Shown piece by piece: positions 25,870-37,018 of a DNA stretch of 64,000 nt. The first letter of the stretch is position 1. Each line of letters opens with the position of its first letter. Location of the stretch: contig JAWUZG010000004.1 of the NCBI GenBank assembly GCA_036785705.1, forward strand, positions 9,582,501 through 9,646,500. The letters run 5' to 3'. The position numbers and the translations under genes were made by a program. The notes beneath the pieces are model-generated. The model did no database searches. It was not told the DNA's origin and saw only the letters and a program-made list of their open reading frames with translations. The DNA is from Acanthornis magna (taxonomy: Eukaryota > Chordata > Aves > Passeriformes > Acanthizidae).

Positions 25870-28729
25870 TGCCATTTTCCTCTGGACACCTAAACCAATA
25901 CTAAAGCAGAGTAAACATGAGCAGCTTGTTTAATTAGTGTTAATGGTCTTGGCAAATTCCAAGAATGAAAAATCAGCAGTTATCACACATTTAACAGAAA
26001 TGTGATTCTATTTATTTTTTTGTATTTTCACCATGTGAACTTAAAATATTCTGAACTGCTATAGCCTTATTCAATAGATAATTTCTTTATGCTGGAGGGA
26101 TGTTTGGTGTTGGGATGAAAACTATGCAGAGTTTTTGATGACTGACTCAATGAAGGTCTCCTTTCTAGTATAGACAGGAGTTACACTTAGAGGTCAGAAG
26201 CATATATTCAATTTGGAATATATACCTCCAAGTATTCTGGGATAAAGTTTTCAAGACATGTATTCTTACCCTACATCTAATGTGAGACATTCAAATGATA
26301 TGTTAGTCCTCAAAAATATCCAAAATGTTACAGAAAACTAGTCTTAAAAATTTCTAATTCCATGCAAAAACACACCAAAAAAAGGTATATTAAAGGCCAT
26401 ATATAATGACATGGATTTACTAGATCTTTTTAATTTTGGGGGGAATAAAGACCTAAACAAACAAACAAGCAAATAAAAATAAGAAAAAAAGCAGGGAGAA
26501 AAAGAAAAGAAAAATCAAGCTTGGTTTTCAGTAGTGGATCAAATCCAGAAGGCAGTTTAAAAAAAAAAAAAAGTGGGTATTTAGGGGAAGACCTTGACAG
26601 TGGGACTCACCAGTCTGCTAAAGAGGGTTAAAATAATTTATTTAACCTTAATCTCTAAGTTTGCTCACAGACCTAGTTAAATTGGTGGCTAGGCTGGCTC
26701 ACCATACTTCCTTCAGGCTGCATAGAATGAGCAGTTAAACACCCTTTTATATAGTCACTGCTGGAAACATGAGAAACTGTGCCACGAAGTGTTTGGCTGC
26801 ATGGCAGAACTTGTACCTACCCACTTGAAGAAATAAAACCTATTTCTAAAATATAAGTTCAGAGACCAGTGGATTTTTTGGCTTCAGATGTGAAGGTGAG
26901 TGGCTAAAAGCAGGAGCAGTAGTCATGGCCATTCAGCTGTGAAGGTGCCAAAAAAAATCTACCAACATACCAAAAATTCATCAAGCTTTTACTGTGTTCT
27001 AGGTTGGGGTTTTATTGCTGTTAGAGTTCTTTTTCTGATCATGAAAGCTGCATTTTGTGTCCAATTTTTAGACAAAGTCAGGTGTCCTGACATTTATCAT
27101 AACAAGAGCATATGAAGGAAATTTTTGATACCTCCTTTGTTTCTCCTAGCAGAAACAGCAAGTAAGTGCTCCATTAATGGCAAGACATCCAAGATAAAAT
27201 ATGTACAACAGCATTAATTGTTGCAGTATGTGAAAAACTAAGTGGACTGTTGTGTCATGTTTCAAAGGCATGATCTTTTCTTACATAATATCGAATACAT
27301 AATTTTGTTATAAATTCCATGGATATTCGTTCAGCACTTGCCATACACAGAGAGGTTAGCCTGAGTTCCTGTCAAATCTCTGTTACTTTATAGAAACTTT
27401 TAAAGCACTTTAGCGCAAAGGGATTTGGTCTTGTGGTGCCTGGGTGTGCTGCAGATTTTGTCATTTTAGTGTATCTATGTTCTCAATAGATGAAATGTTC
27501 CCTGTCTTCCTCTACTTTTAGGGAGCTTTGCTCCTTTCAACTATGTTGTTAATGAAGGTAAGGAATATCTTCATACACGTCTTTATTGACTCTCAGGCTT
27601 CTGAATGGAGGAACAGTGTCCTGACTTCTGATTTCTTTTTGCCTTTGAAACAAACAGGTAAGAAGCATTGACTCCTTGAACAAAAGAGATCAGACTTAGA
27701 TGATGACGCAAATGATGATTCAGAAGAGGTTTTAAATACAGTGCCAATAAATATGATCACAGGCCATACCTACTCAGCTATTTCTCAATCTGTTGGCACA
27801 GCTCTGTATGTGTTTGCTACCCAAAGCCATTAAGCAATTTGTTTGCAATGAAGATGGTTAAGCCAAATGCCTGAAACAGAATTACTATGCTAGTCATGCC
27901 AATATTCCTTGGTGTACAGACGGCTTCCTGAGGCTGTGGCTTCTTGATAGGTATGTAAAGACCTACAAGTCAAGAAGAAATTGAGAGGATGTTCAAGGAT
28001 CCTCCTAGTTTTCTGGATTGTGAGGGAAAGGATAAATACTGAATAATAGCTAAACAAGTCTAGCAGTAAGAGACGAGAGAGGCTTTTTCTGCCATGTGAC
28101 AAACATTTGCTTCATTCATGCATCATAAATCTGCAGCTTGTTGACAGTTTTTCCTTAGTCTTCCGGTACAGAGCCCTCGAGCGTACCCACACTACTTGTT
28201 CTTGGAAGTATATTGAAATAATAACTATGATTCAGTTTGAGGTAAATAGAAAAGGGAGGGGCTTCTAATTTGTAGTGGCGAGATAAGTACTGTTCATGAG
28301 CTTGCATTTATCTGCTCTTTTAAAAGATTTTTTTTCCATCCAGGGTCCTATCCTTTGTGTGCTGCTTTTCATGTAAAACCAGATAGAGCCAATTACATTG
28401 CAGGGAGTTTATGAAGAGCAACTCCTGAGGCTGGATTTGCTCCTATCTTTCTTTAACACAGAGTAACACCAGAACACTAAGAAAACAAAATGTTAGAATT
28501 TACATTGCTAAGTGTTAAAAAAAAAAAAGGCAAGCCAGTAATTTATTAAGAGAGATGCTTATTGTAGAGAATGGGACTTGTGCTGGAGGGACTCCTTACC
28601 CTAGATTATTCCTTAAAATGACGTTTCAGCACAACTTGCAGGTGAATTGGTGAACTATCTAAGGTGGATAGCTGACACCTGTGAGGTGGGTGTTGTTTTC
28701 TCCCTCTATGAGGTTTTTATGGCAAGGGT

Positions 28730-29783
28730 TTGGTTTTTTGGTTTTTTTTTGGGGGGGGGGGGGAGGTTGGGACGGACTGCTGGGGTGGCTTCAGTAGGAA
28801 GCTGCCAGAAGCTTCGCCTGTGTCTGCTGGAGCCAGTGCCAGCAGGCTTCAGGGTGGACTCACTGCTGATCAAGGCCAAACACATCAGTGATGGTGGTAA
28901 CACCTCTGTGATAACATATTTAAGATAGGTAAAAAGTTACTGTGCAGAAGTAAAATGCAGCCAGAGAAGAGAGGAGTGAGAATACATGAGAGCAACAGCC
29001 CTGAAGGTTTCTTAGGTCAGTGGAAAAGGAGCGGGGGAGGTACTCCAGCTCCTGGAACATAAATTCCCTTGCAGTCTGTGGTGCAGACCATGGTGAAGTG
29101 GCTGTGCCCCTGCAGCCCATGGAGAATCCCATGCCAGAGCAGGTGGATGCCCAAAGGAGGCTGTGACCCTATGCTGGAGCAGGCTCCTGGCATGACCTGT
29201 GGACCCATGGAGAGACAGGAGCCCATGCTGGAGCAGGTTTGCTGGCAGGACTTGTGACTCAGTGGGGGACCCACACTGGCAACCTCTTCTGGAGGGCTTG
29301 ACCCAATGGAAATGAGCCATGCTGGAGCACATGCTGAGGAACTGCAACCTGTGGGAAGGACTCCCACAGGAGAATTTCACGGAGGACTGTCTCCTGTGGG
29401 AGGGATACCGTGCTGGATTGGGGGAAGAGTGTGAGGTGTTCTTCCCCTGAGGGGGAAGCACTGACCACTCCCAGTCCCCTGTGCTGCAGGGCGGAAGAAG
29501 TAGAGATTAGGGTATAAAGTTGAGTCCAGGAAGGAGAGGAAGATGCCATTAAGATTTCGGTTTACTTCTCATTATCCAACTCTCATTTGATTGGTAATGA
29601 ATTTAGTTAATTTCCCCAACACTAGTCTGTTCTGCCTGTGACAGTAATTGCTGAATGATCTCTCCCTGTTCTGATCTTCACCCATGAGCTTTTAATATTT
29701 TCTTTCACTTGTCCAGATGAGGAGGGGATTGATAGAGCGGCTTTTGCGGGTACCTGGCATCCAGACAGCATCAACACACCACA
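28730..29783 (+). mobile_element. Solo LTR of an avian endogenous retrovirus (ERVL/ERV-III type)
   Basis: From about 28790 onward the sequence matches, as I remember it, a long avian ERVL-type LTR family. Its landmarks are the phrase 'gaagctgccagaagcttcgc' near 28798, a TATA-like box catatttaag at 28915-28924, and an internal region of degenerate repeats carrying ATGCTGGAGCAGG (29131, 29171, 29225, 29319). Next comes AATGAA at 29596-29601 where AATAAA would be expected as the poly(A) signal. It ends with 'gatagagcggctttt...cctggcatccagac...caacacaccaca', closing in CA at 29783. The 5' boundary is uncertain and placed at the T/G-homopolymer near 28730. No primer-binding site, gag-pol sequence or second LTR follows, so this is a solo LTR left by recombination. 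I could not identify a target-site duplication. Numerous TG/CA changes where the family has CG indicate an old, methylated copy. The exact family name is uncertain. Minus-strand frames of up to 149 codons across it are shadows. Confidence 0.85.
28742..28763. repeat. T9-G13 homopolymer junction
   Basis: Nine T are followed by thirteen G and then aggttggg. The G tract with its neighbouring G triplets is a possible G-quadruplex former on the + strand. It sits at or near the 5' edge of the LTR and makes that boundary hard to place. Confidence 0.8.
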
Positions 29784-32700
29784 CACTCGCATTGTTTTGA
29801 TTTGGGAGTGGTTGCACTTTTTAGTTTCCTCTAAATTCTGTCCACCTACATAGGTAGTATTATTGCTGTGCAAAACTGCAGTTGCACTTTCTTTGTCACA
29901 GACATTTTTGGGTTGTCACTTGGTAATTCTCATTGATTACCCGAAGAACTCATTTGCAATACACAGCCATTTTAGGTACTTTAAAATTATTTGATTGGTT
30001 ATTACTTTGTTTCAATCAGATCACATATTGCATGTTACATGAAATTGAAAAGATTTCAGAAACACCTGTTCCAAATTGTGGGTTTATGAATTGAGATTTA
30101 GATCTAAAATAGTTTTAACCATGAATTTTTTGTTTTCTGTAGTTGTTTTTCTTCTTTTTTCTTTTTCTTTTTTTTTTTAATTGGACTCTATTGGAACCGT
30201 TCTCAATTCCCATTAAATACATAGGATTTAAATATAAATTGAGAAATAGAGATTAGTTTCTCATTTATGAATGTTAGGGAATCTCAGATGATGACAAACA
30301 GATTTTTTTTTTTCTGCTACATTATTTTTTACTTTTTCTCTTCTTTATATCTTTGCCAGATAGCATTATTTGTGATCATAAGTGATGAAGACAGTGAGTC
30401 CCACTAGTGACCATTATCTGCAGCTGGTACCCAGTTCACATTCTAATCCATTACTAGCAAGTGATGGTTTATGTTCAGTTATGTAAAACTGCCATTGTAT
30501 TTCTGACTTTGTATTCCAGTAAGATATGCTCCTTTAGAGAATGTATAGAATAAGATTTACAAAATCCTGTGTTTTAGAAATAAAGAGAGAAGCTTTTAAA
30601 GTTTCTTTAAAAGCAACTCTTTGCAGAGTGAAACCAAACTACACACACACCAAGAAAGCAGAGTATGATAGACATCAAGAAAAACATGGAATATTTCTCT
30701 CAAGAAAAGAGAGAGTTTATCAGAGTTTGAAAATGTCATATAAAGGCTATGTTGTTCTTTTCATATTACCAAGAAAATCTCAGCAATGCCTAGGCAGCAG
30801 GAAGAAAATATTCATGGATTGTTACATTATAGTCACAGTTCCTCTCGTTTCCCAAAATGCACAGCTGCTGTGTGATTTTAAGATTTAGAAGTCACTGCAT
30901 TTATGTTTTAATGATCAATGGCAGCTCTTGATCTGAGTCATTAATGAGATTTTGACTGCATCTGCATTTAAACCTTGTATATGCTGCAAGAGACAGAATA
31001 TGCTTGGAAAATGAGATTTCTGTCATGGTAATAATAAGTTTTACATGCTCAAGCTGAGAGGATTCACTCTTGTGAATCCTTTGCTGTGCCCTGTGGAAGG
31101 TTAGAGGGTACAAACTTTGTGTTAAATGAGGAGGGGCAGAGGGAGAGCTCTTGCTATCCTTTCCAATAGACCCATTTTGTTTGCCAGCACATAGGAAATG
31201 GCCCCTACCTGAAGGGACCTGCCACTTCTATGTTGAGAGTAAGGTAGTGGGGAAGTCTCCTCAAAGTAAAATGTGATTTTGTACTTCACTCATTTATTAA
31301 TATGCTCTTACTGTATTTGAGGGCAGCAGAGTACCTTGAGAATGACAGATAGGGTGCATATGGTGTCACTTGGGGGATGTTTAATATATTGTCATAGATA
31401 TTTGGGTATAGTTAAACTGCTCTTAAAAATAGCAAATAATGGCATTCCCAAACAATGCCTGAATTGTAATACTATTCCATAAAATCTCTCCTTATAATTG
31501 TTTTCATATTATTATTTTTTAAGTTTGTGAGTATCAGTGGGTTTCTTTATCAATACCTTGCTTACAGGTTAGAGAAGTGTAAATATTTTTCATGCTACAG
31601 AGTGAATTTCTACCAGGGTTTGCCTTCTGTGTGCTGCTTTTTCTGATGTATGCATTTCATTAGCCTTTCTATACTTTCACTCAGAGACTTGTTCTGTCTA
31701 CTTCATATTCTTGTGAAGTTGATCTGGCTAATTTCTCTTTGCCAATAGGCTAAATTTAAATTCCCAGTACAACAAAAAGACAGAATTTTCCAAATTAGAA
31801 ATTGGTGAATATGTCCAAAAAAACGCAGGAGTGAACCATGATAAAGTTTCCTTGTAAAAGTGTTACGATGTTGTATTTAGACCTGTTGAAAAAGGAGTTG
31901 TTATAGGTGCCTCACTGATTCCTTTATAAAGCCACACCTTTTTTGGGAGATCACTAATTTTAGTCTAAATAGGCCAACAGCTGTCACAAAGCCAAAATAC
32001 TCCCCATTAGGACATATGAGAAGTAGCTTAGAAGACCTATAGATGGTTTGCAGAATGTTGGGACCAACCTAGCACTTCAAATACCTCACTTGAATGAAAA
32101 CTAAATCTGTAAATTGCCCAAGACATTAAGAGATAATGGTAAACAAGTAGCACACAGCAAAGTAACAAATCAACTAAATGCTAGCTTTCTTTTCGACATT
32201 ATACACCTGCTACTGATTTCTGGTAAGAGTAGTAGCCAAGAGTCACAATCCTAACCACTGTTTCAGAAAAATTTGTTAGAAGTGTACAAAGTTACTACAC
32301 AAAGGTTGTTCTGTAGGCTGTTCATTATTTGGAGTTAACTATTGAAATTTGGTTGGCATCAATTTAGTAAGAGATACTATTTCTGATTTGGCCATAGTAA
32401 TTAAGGAGAGTGCGAGATAATGTTAAGGCTGGCAAGATCAGTAACATCTTTTTGTTATCTCCGTCAAAAGTTGTCCACTGTTGATTAAGATTATTTCTCA
32501 ACCCCATTTGTCCTATACAAATCTACAATTTGGCCAAATGCCAGCTCTCAGTTCTTAAGCCATGATCTCATTTATAGCAGAGAGCTTATCCTTTGGCTTC
32601 TGACTTACTACATGGCAATTGCAGCCTGTGTTAGCACTTGGGAGTTGCAGAACTTAGTAACTAAGGGGAATTACATAATTTTACACAAATGACTACAATT

Positions 32701-32885
32701 CCAGCAGTTTAATTCACTTGGAATACTTATGACTGTGATTTTGAGTCTCAGTTCTTTCAGGGCTTGGGTGGAGGACAGAATATCCATACCCCAAATATAC
32801 CTTCCCTCCTCATCCAGATGTTGAAAAAAAATCAGATTGTAACATGTTTAGGACTGTATTTCTTCATCCCATGTCAGAAGTTTGC
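29784..32885. other. Unique noncoding sequence
   Basis: No gene, LINE or LTR sequence was recognised. The longest open frame (115 codons, + strand 30541-30888) gives a Lys-rich translation with no recognisable domain or upstream context. T-rich simple sequence occurs around 30130-30180 and a 9-bp-arm inverted repeat at 31059. Confidence 0.65.
31059..31080. repeat. Short inverted repeat, 9-bp arms
   Basis: AGGATTCAC (31059-31067) and GTGAATCCT (31072-31080) are perfect reverse complements around TCTT. No gene is adjacent. Confidence 0.7.
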
Positions 32886-33810
32886 AGAATCAGAATCATT
32901 TAAGTGTGAAAGATCCTTTAAGATCGAGTCCAACTGTTAACCCAGCATTGCCAAGTCTGTCACTAAACCGTGTCTGTAAGTGCCACAACTGTATGTCTTA
33001 AATACCTTCATCAGTGGTGACTCAACCATTTCTGTAGGCAAGGCAGCCTGTTTATGCTTGGCAACCCTTTCTCTGAGAAATTTTCCTGGTATCCAATCTA
33101 AACATCCACCAGAACAGCTTGGTGCCATTTCCTCTTATCCTGTCACTTTTTACCTGGGAGAAGAGACCAACCTCCACCTGCCCACAGCATCCTCTCAGGT
33201 GGTTGTAGAGGGTGGTAAGTTCACCCCTGAACTTCTTTTTTACCGGGCTAAACAACCTTTGTACCCTCAGCTGCTCCTTGTAAGACATGGGCCCCAGACT
33301 CTTCACCAGATTCGTTGCCCTTCTCTGGACACTCTCCAGCCTCTACACGTCCTTCTTGTAGTGAGGGGCCCAAAACTGAACACAGGATTTGAGGTGTGGT
33401 CTCACCAGTGTGAAGTACAGGGGGCAATCACTGCCTGGCCCTACTGGCCACACTATTGCTGATGCAGGCCAGGATGCCATTGGCCTTCTTGGCCACCTGG
33501 GCACACATTGGATCATGTCCAGCCATTGTCAACCAGCAGCCCTAGGTCCTTTTCTCATGGGCAGCTTTCCAGCCACTCATCCCCAAAACAGTGGTGCTGA
33601 ATGAGACTGTTGTGACGGAAGTGCAGAACCCGGCACTTTGCCATATTTAACCTCATGCAATTCACCTCAGCCTGTTGATCCAGCCTTTCTAGATCATTCT
33701 GCTGAGCCTTCCTACCCTCCAGCAGGCAACATTCCCGCCCAACTTGGTATTGTCTGCAAACTTACTAAAAATGTGACAATAGTGTCCACTTTCATCCTTC
33801 TCTGGATAAA
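32886..33810 (-). mobile_element. CR1 LINE, 5'-truncated, 3' part of ORF2 plus 3' end
   Basis: Reading the minus strand, the element runs from about 33810 down to 32886, where the + strand shows 'agaatcagaatcatt', the reverse complement of the avian CR1 3' terminus. The + strand also carries familiar CR1 phrases, such as 'ccttcttgtagtgaggggcc' at 33349-33368, 'gccattggccttcttggcca' near 33477 and 'cccgcccaacttggt' near 33735. The head of the element (33767-33810) is diverged and the end point is approximate. CR1 moves by target-primed reverse transcription, and 5' truncation is the rule, so this copy cannot move itself. Its age looks intermediate, with many substitutions and several indels. 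Confidence 0.93.
32937..33306 (-). pseudogene. CR1 ORF2 C-terminal remnant (reverse transcriptase end), frameshifted
   Basis: Two overlapping minus-strand frames encode the well-known C-terminal tail of CR1 ORF2. The first (33306 to about 33100) reads through LYNHLRGCC, GLFSQVKSDRIRGNG and FRLDTRK. The second (about 33100 to 32937), in another frame, continues with FLRERVAKH, PTEMVESPLMKVFK and a decayed end. The intact family reads along the lines of 'LFSQVTSDRTRGNG...RFRLDIRK...VESPSLEVFK'. The frame change near 33100 and the missing start show that the copy is dead. It lacks the catalytic core of the reverse transcriptase, which lies further 5' and was never copied here. Confidence 0.85.
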
Positions 33811-36800
33811 TGTCTGCTTAGTACTTGGAGATCTTTCAGAAGAAATGAATGAGCTAGGAAAAAAAATGTTCTTATGTCTGAACACTGACAGTTTTGGAGA
33901 TTAGAAGGGAAATGAAGAAGAATAGTTCAAGAGAAAGCTCTGGTTACCATGAACTGAAAATCCAATGAATTTCACAAACTAAGGCAAAGAATGATCCAGA
34001 ATGTCTATCTCCGCAGTAGTTTAGTAAAGTCTTTTTGGCTTTTTTGCATTTTCATAGTTCCTCTTACTAGCAATTTTAGTTTCAGGGGAAACTAAAAACC
34101 AAGATATCTCATGTAGTAATTGTCCACTGCATAGCATAACATGACCACTCTGTAATGCCTCTTATAGAACTTAGAACTTCCCCTTTATAAACTTAGAACT
34201 TACAAAACTGACCTTCCTGGATAACTGTAAAAGGACTTAAAAATTTAAATTTAAAAGGACTAAAAGGAAAAAACAAAACAACTGTGCATGCATAAACTAC
34301 TGACTAAGAACAAAATCAACAGTTTCAGGTCTCATCCTACAAACACTTTACTTAAGTAATTACTTACATGTAAGTAGTGAATATCATGGGATTAATTATG
34401 TGGATAAGTGTCGCACATCTGGACCCTTGTTCACTTTGGAATCCTGAATAGAGCCTGATTTTGATACATGAGTGGTTTTGTGGGACGCATTACAAAACTA
34501 ATATTACCTATATTTTAATTCTGGAAGATTTTAATGTGGACAAAGGAAATAGTAAGAGATTAGAGTCTATGCAGTAATACCCAGAGATAAATTTATGCCA
34601 GGACAGTAGAAGCAGAGAATTTGTTATTATCTTTGCTATTGCTGGGACCCTCTGGCTTATTTTAGGATTTCTTTTTTTAAAGGCATAGATGAATAAACCA
34701 TATACTTATGTTAAGTGCAAGTTACATTTATAACTATACTGAAGTATTACTTATATTTAGATTTAATATTAAGTATGTTTAAGCTTTTCTGATTGCTTAA
34801 CAGTTTTCATGGAAATATGGCTTACGTCCTCATGAAAACTACAAAATAAAAAGCTGTACTTTGCCATTCGTGTCTTCCAATCACACCATTCCTGATTGAA
34901 ATGTCTGAGAGAAAAAAAGGAGCTTTTCAGCCTTATGAAAACCAATTCAGAACCAATAAGCATAGCTCAGTCTCCTGCACTGAAGAGAAAAAAAAGCCCC
35001 ACACTTTTGTATTGAGGATAAAGTGTCGGGTATGCCAAATCCCAAATAATGTGCAGAGAAAGCTAGAAGCAAGCGAGTGAGTTCTGCATAAGATTGAATA
35101 TGTTTGTCTGTGTTATATAAATAAAGTTGTAATAGATTGGAGAGCATAAAACTCAGTAGGCCTTTGTGTCAAGGGGGTCTCTTAGTTTCACCTTTGGTCC
35201 TGAAACCTAAGTTGTAATTTGGTAAGTGATATTTCCAAGTTTGGAAGGTTCACTCTTTAGAAATGCTGAATGGGGTCTTGTAACACTGTGCACATTAATT
35301 TTTGTCTTTTAAAATAGGCACAAATTCACTTCTCTGTTTTTAAAAGACATTTGCCATAATGGAAACAGATATGATGGTATTCACTGGTACTTCTTCCAAA
35401 GCTCAATATCAAGTATACAGTGGCAAAAACCAAAACCAAGTGCCCTACAGTGGCACAAAACAAAACAAAGTGCCCTTTCTTTAACTAAGATGCTGAAATC
35501 CATTACATCTGTATTTCATTCCATGCACATTTCTATCTAATCTAATTGACTTAAATTTCCAAGATAAGAAGATCAGTAAGAGAAGTGTGCTTGTCTATAC
35601 CAGACACAATTCATAACAAAAGAACACAGACCTAATGTGAGATATAGGAAAGTAAAGCACAATTTGTTGTTTAGGTTCAGTATTCAAAACAGAAAGAGAA
35701 CATGCATTTGTGTAACATGAATGAGGTAATACGGGAAACCTAATTTAGCATAACCATAATGAAATATTTTATCTTTTAATAGTTGGGTGACATTTATTTT
35801 TCTTTGCTAAGAAGGGGAAAGCATATTAGTTAGAATTGTTTTCAGTAATTGTGTAAATTTTTCATATGAAAATGTTTTTTTACTTCAGGCCATGCTTTTT
35901 AACTTGGTGACGAGATTTAGAACAGAGGACTTCAAAAGAAAGGCTGGCAGCCTTGAAAAGGGAGCATAAATATTTAGGTGAAAACTTTTTGTTGCAAAAT
36001 AATGAACATGTAGGCAAACCTCCCCTTCCTTTCTAGTGGTCTGCTACTTCTTTTCACAATATGTATTTTCAAAAAAGAAAATAAGTTAAAACTAGGTGAG
36101 TTTTAATAAAATAAAATGGCCAAAATATGTCTGAAAATACAGTATTTGTGCAGCATTATGATTTTTTTTATTAATTTATGTAGTGCTTAAGAAGAAAAAA
36201 CACAATGCACTATTTTCCTAGTAGATGGCTTTCCAATTAAAGGTATTTCCTTGTTTCATGATGGAGGAATTGTAATCAATGAGAATTAAGTCTTAAAATT
36301 TAAAAGGTGAAGAACAGTAAACATACTAATTGTTCTGAGTTCATGTTTGTAAACACTCATAAATGGGAAACAACTCTCATCTTCCCGTGACACTACCAGT
36401 ATTCGTACTTTTTATTATCCCGCATAATATAGGATCCATTTCTTCTAGGCTTTTACAATTAAATTCCTTCCTGTTGCTAACCAGCTCCTCCTCTTTTGCA
36501 ATTGAATGTTGTACTACAATAGCATATTTATGCCTGAGTGTCCTCAGTACGTGTCCTGTGGATTGGACTCAGCCTAAAAGCAGTCTTGCAGACTAACTCT
36601 AAGCCCTCGGGCATATCTATACCATATGTGAGTGCAATGTGGATGTCCCAAAGACAAGACAAATACGTAATCTGCATGGTGCTTTGTAACATTGTGTGTA
36701 ATATACTAGCTCAATATGTGAGAGGTCGAGCAGAACTTTTTTGCTACTCTAATATTTTTATCCTGATATATAAAGCGAAAATAATTATAGGACTATGTTT

Positions 36801-36878
36801 GGTTAGTGAGGTATGCATGTGAAAGTTTGGGAAAATAGACAGTACCAAATCAGTGTACTAATATATACAGTGCCAATC
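33811..36878. other. Unique AT-rich noncoding sequence
   Basis: No open frame above about 90 codons and no transposon recognised. Small direct repeats (aacttagaactt twice near 34167 and 34189; a 30-bp duplication at 35417) are the only internal structure I noted. Confidence 0.65.
35417..35476. repeat. 30-bp tandem duplication, two copies
   Basis: Copy 1 (35417-35446) and copy 2 (35447-35476) both run acagtggca...aagtgccct and are exactly 30 bp each. They differ at three positions in the A/C-rich middle. The equal length suggests a simple tandem duplication followed by point mutation. Confidence 0.85.
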
Positions 36879-37018
36879 CATAGAATCATACAACAGCTCA
36901 GGTTGGAAGAGACCTTCAAAGGTTTAGCCTTTTGTGGGAAGGAGAACTTTGAAGAGATTATCTGGCAAGCTGCCACATTGCATCTTGAAAACCTTCAGTG
37001 GTGAAAGTTCTTGGGGAA
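36879..37018 (-). mobile_element. CR1 LINE 3' fragment
   Basis: The + strand begins 'catagaatcatacaacagct' and continues 'caggttggaagagacc', the reverse complement of a CR1 3' terminus. Then come 'ccttttgtgggaaggag', 'gagattatctggca' and 'catcttgaaaaccttcagtg', which correspond to a CR1 subfamily different from the copies at 32886 and 52818. Only about 140 bp is present, so the element is severely 5'-truncated. It contains no coding capacity. Confidence 0.85.

Larger units (their letters stand above)
17081..28730. other. Unique AT-rich noncoding sequence with homopolymer tracts
   Basis: Open frames are all under about 150 codons and none is recognisable. The stretch holds several poly-A or poly-T tracts (17561, 19788, 21757, 25034, 28509), an RFX X-box match (23725), a 26-bp near-palindrome (25844) and purine-rich simple sequence around 26450-26515. 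No CR1 or LTR sequence was recognised until the LTR that begins near 28730. Confidence 0.7.

Noticed and set aside
29012..29461. 149-codon minus-strand open frame
   Set aside because: It lies antisense to the solo LTR, in its GC-rich internal repeat region where stop codons are scarce. The translation has no recognisable domain.
30541..30888. 115-codon Lys-rich plus-strand open frame
   Set aside because: Composition follows the A-rich DNA, no domain is recognisable, and no promoter or splice context was seen.
32980..33462. 160-codon plus-strand open frame, the longest in the window
   Set aside because: It is antisense to the CR1 element. The minus strand carries the genuine, broken ORF2 tail, so this frame is a shadow.
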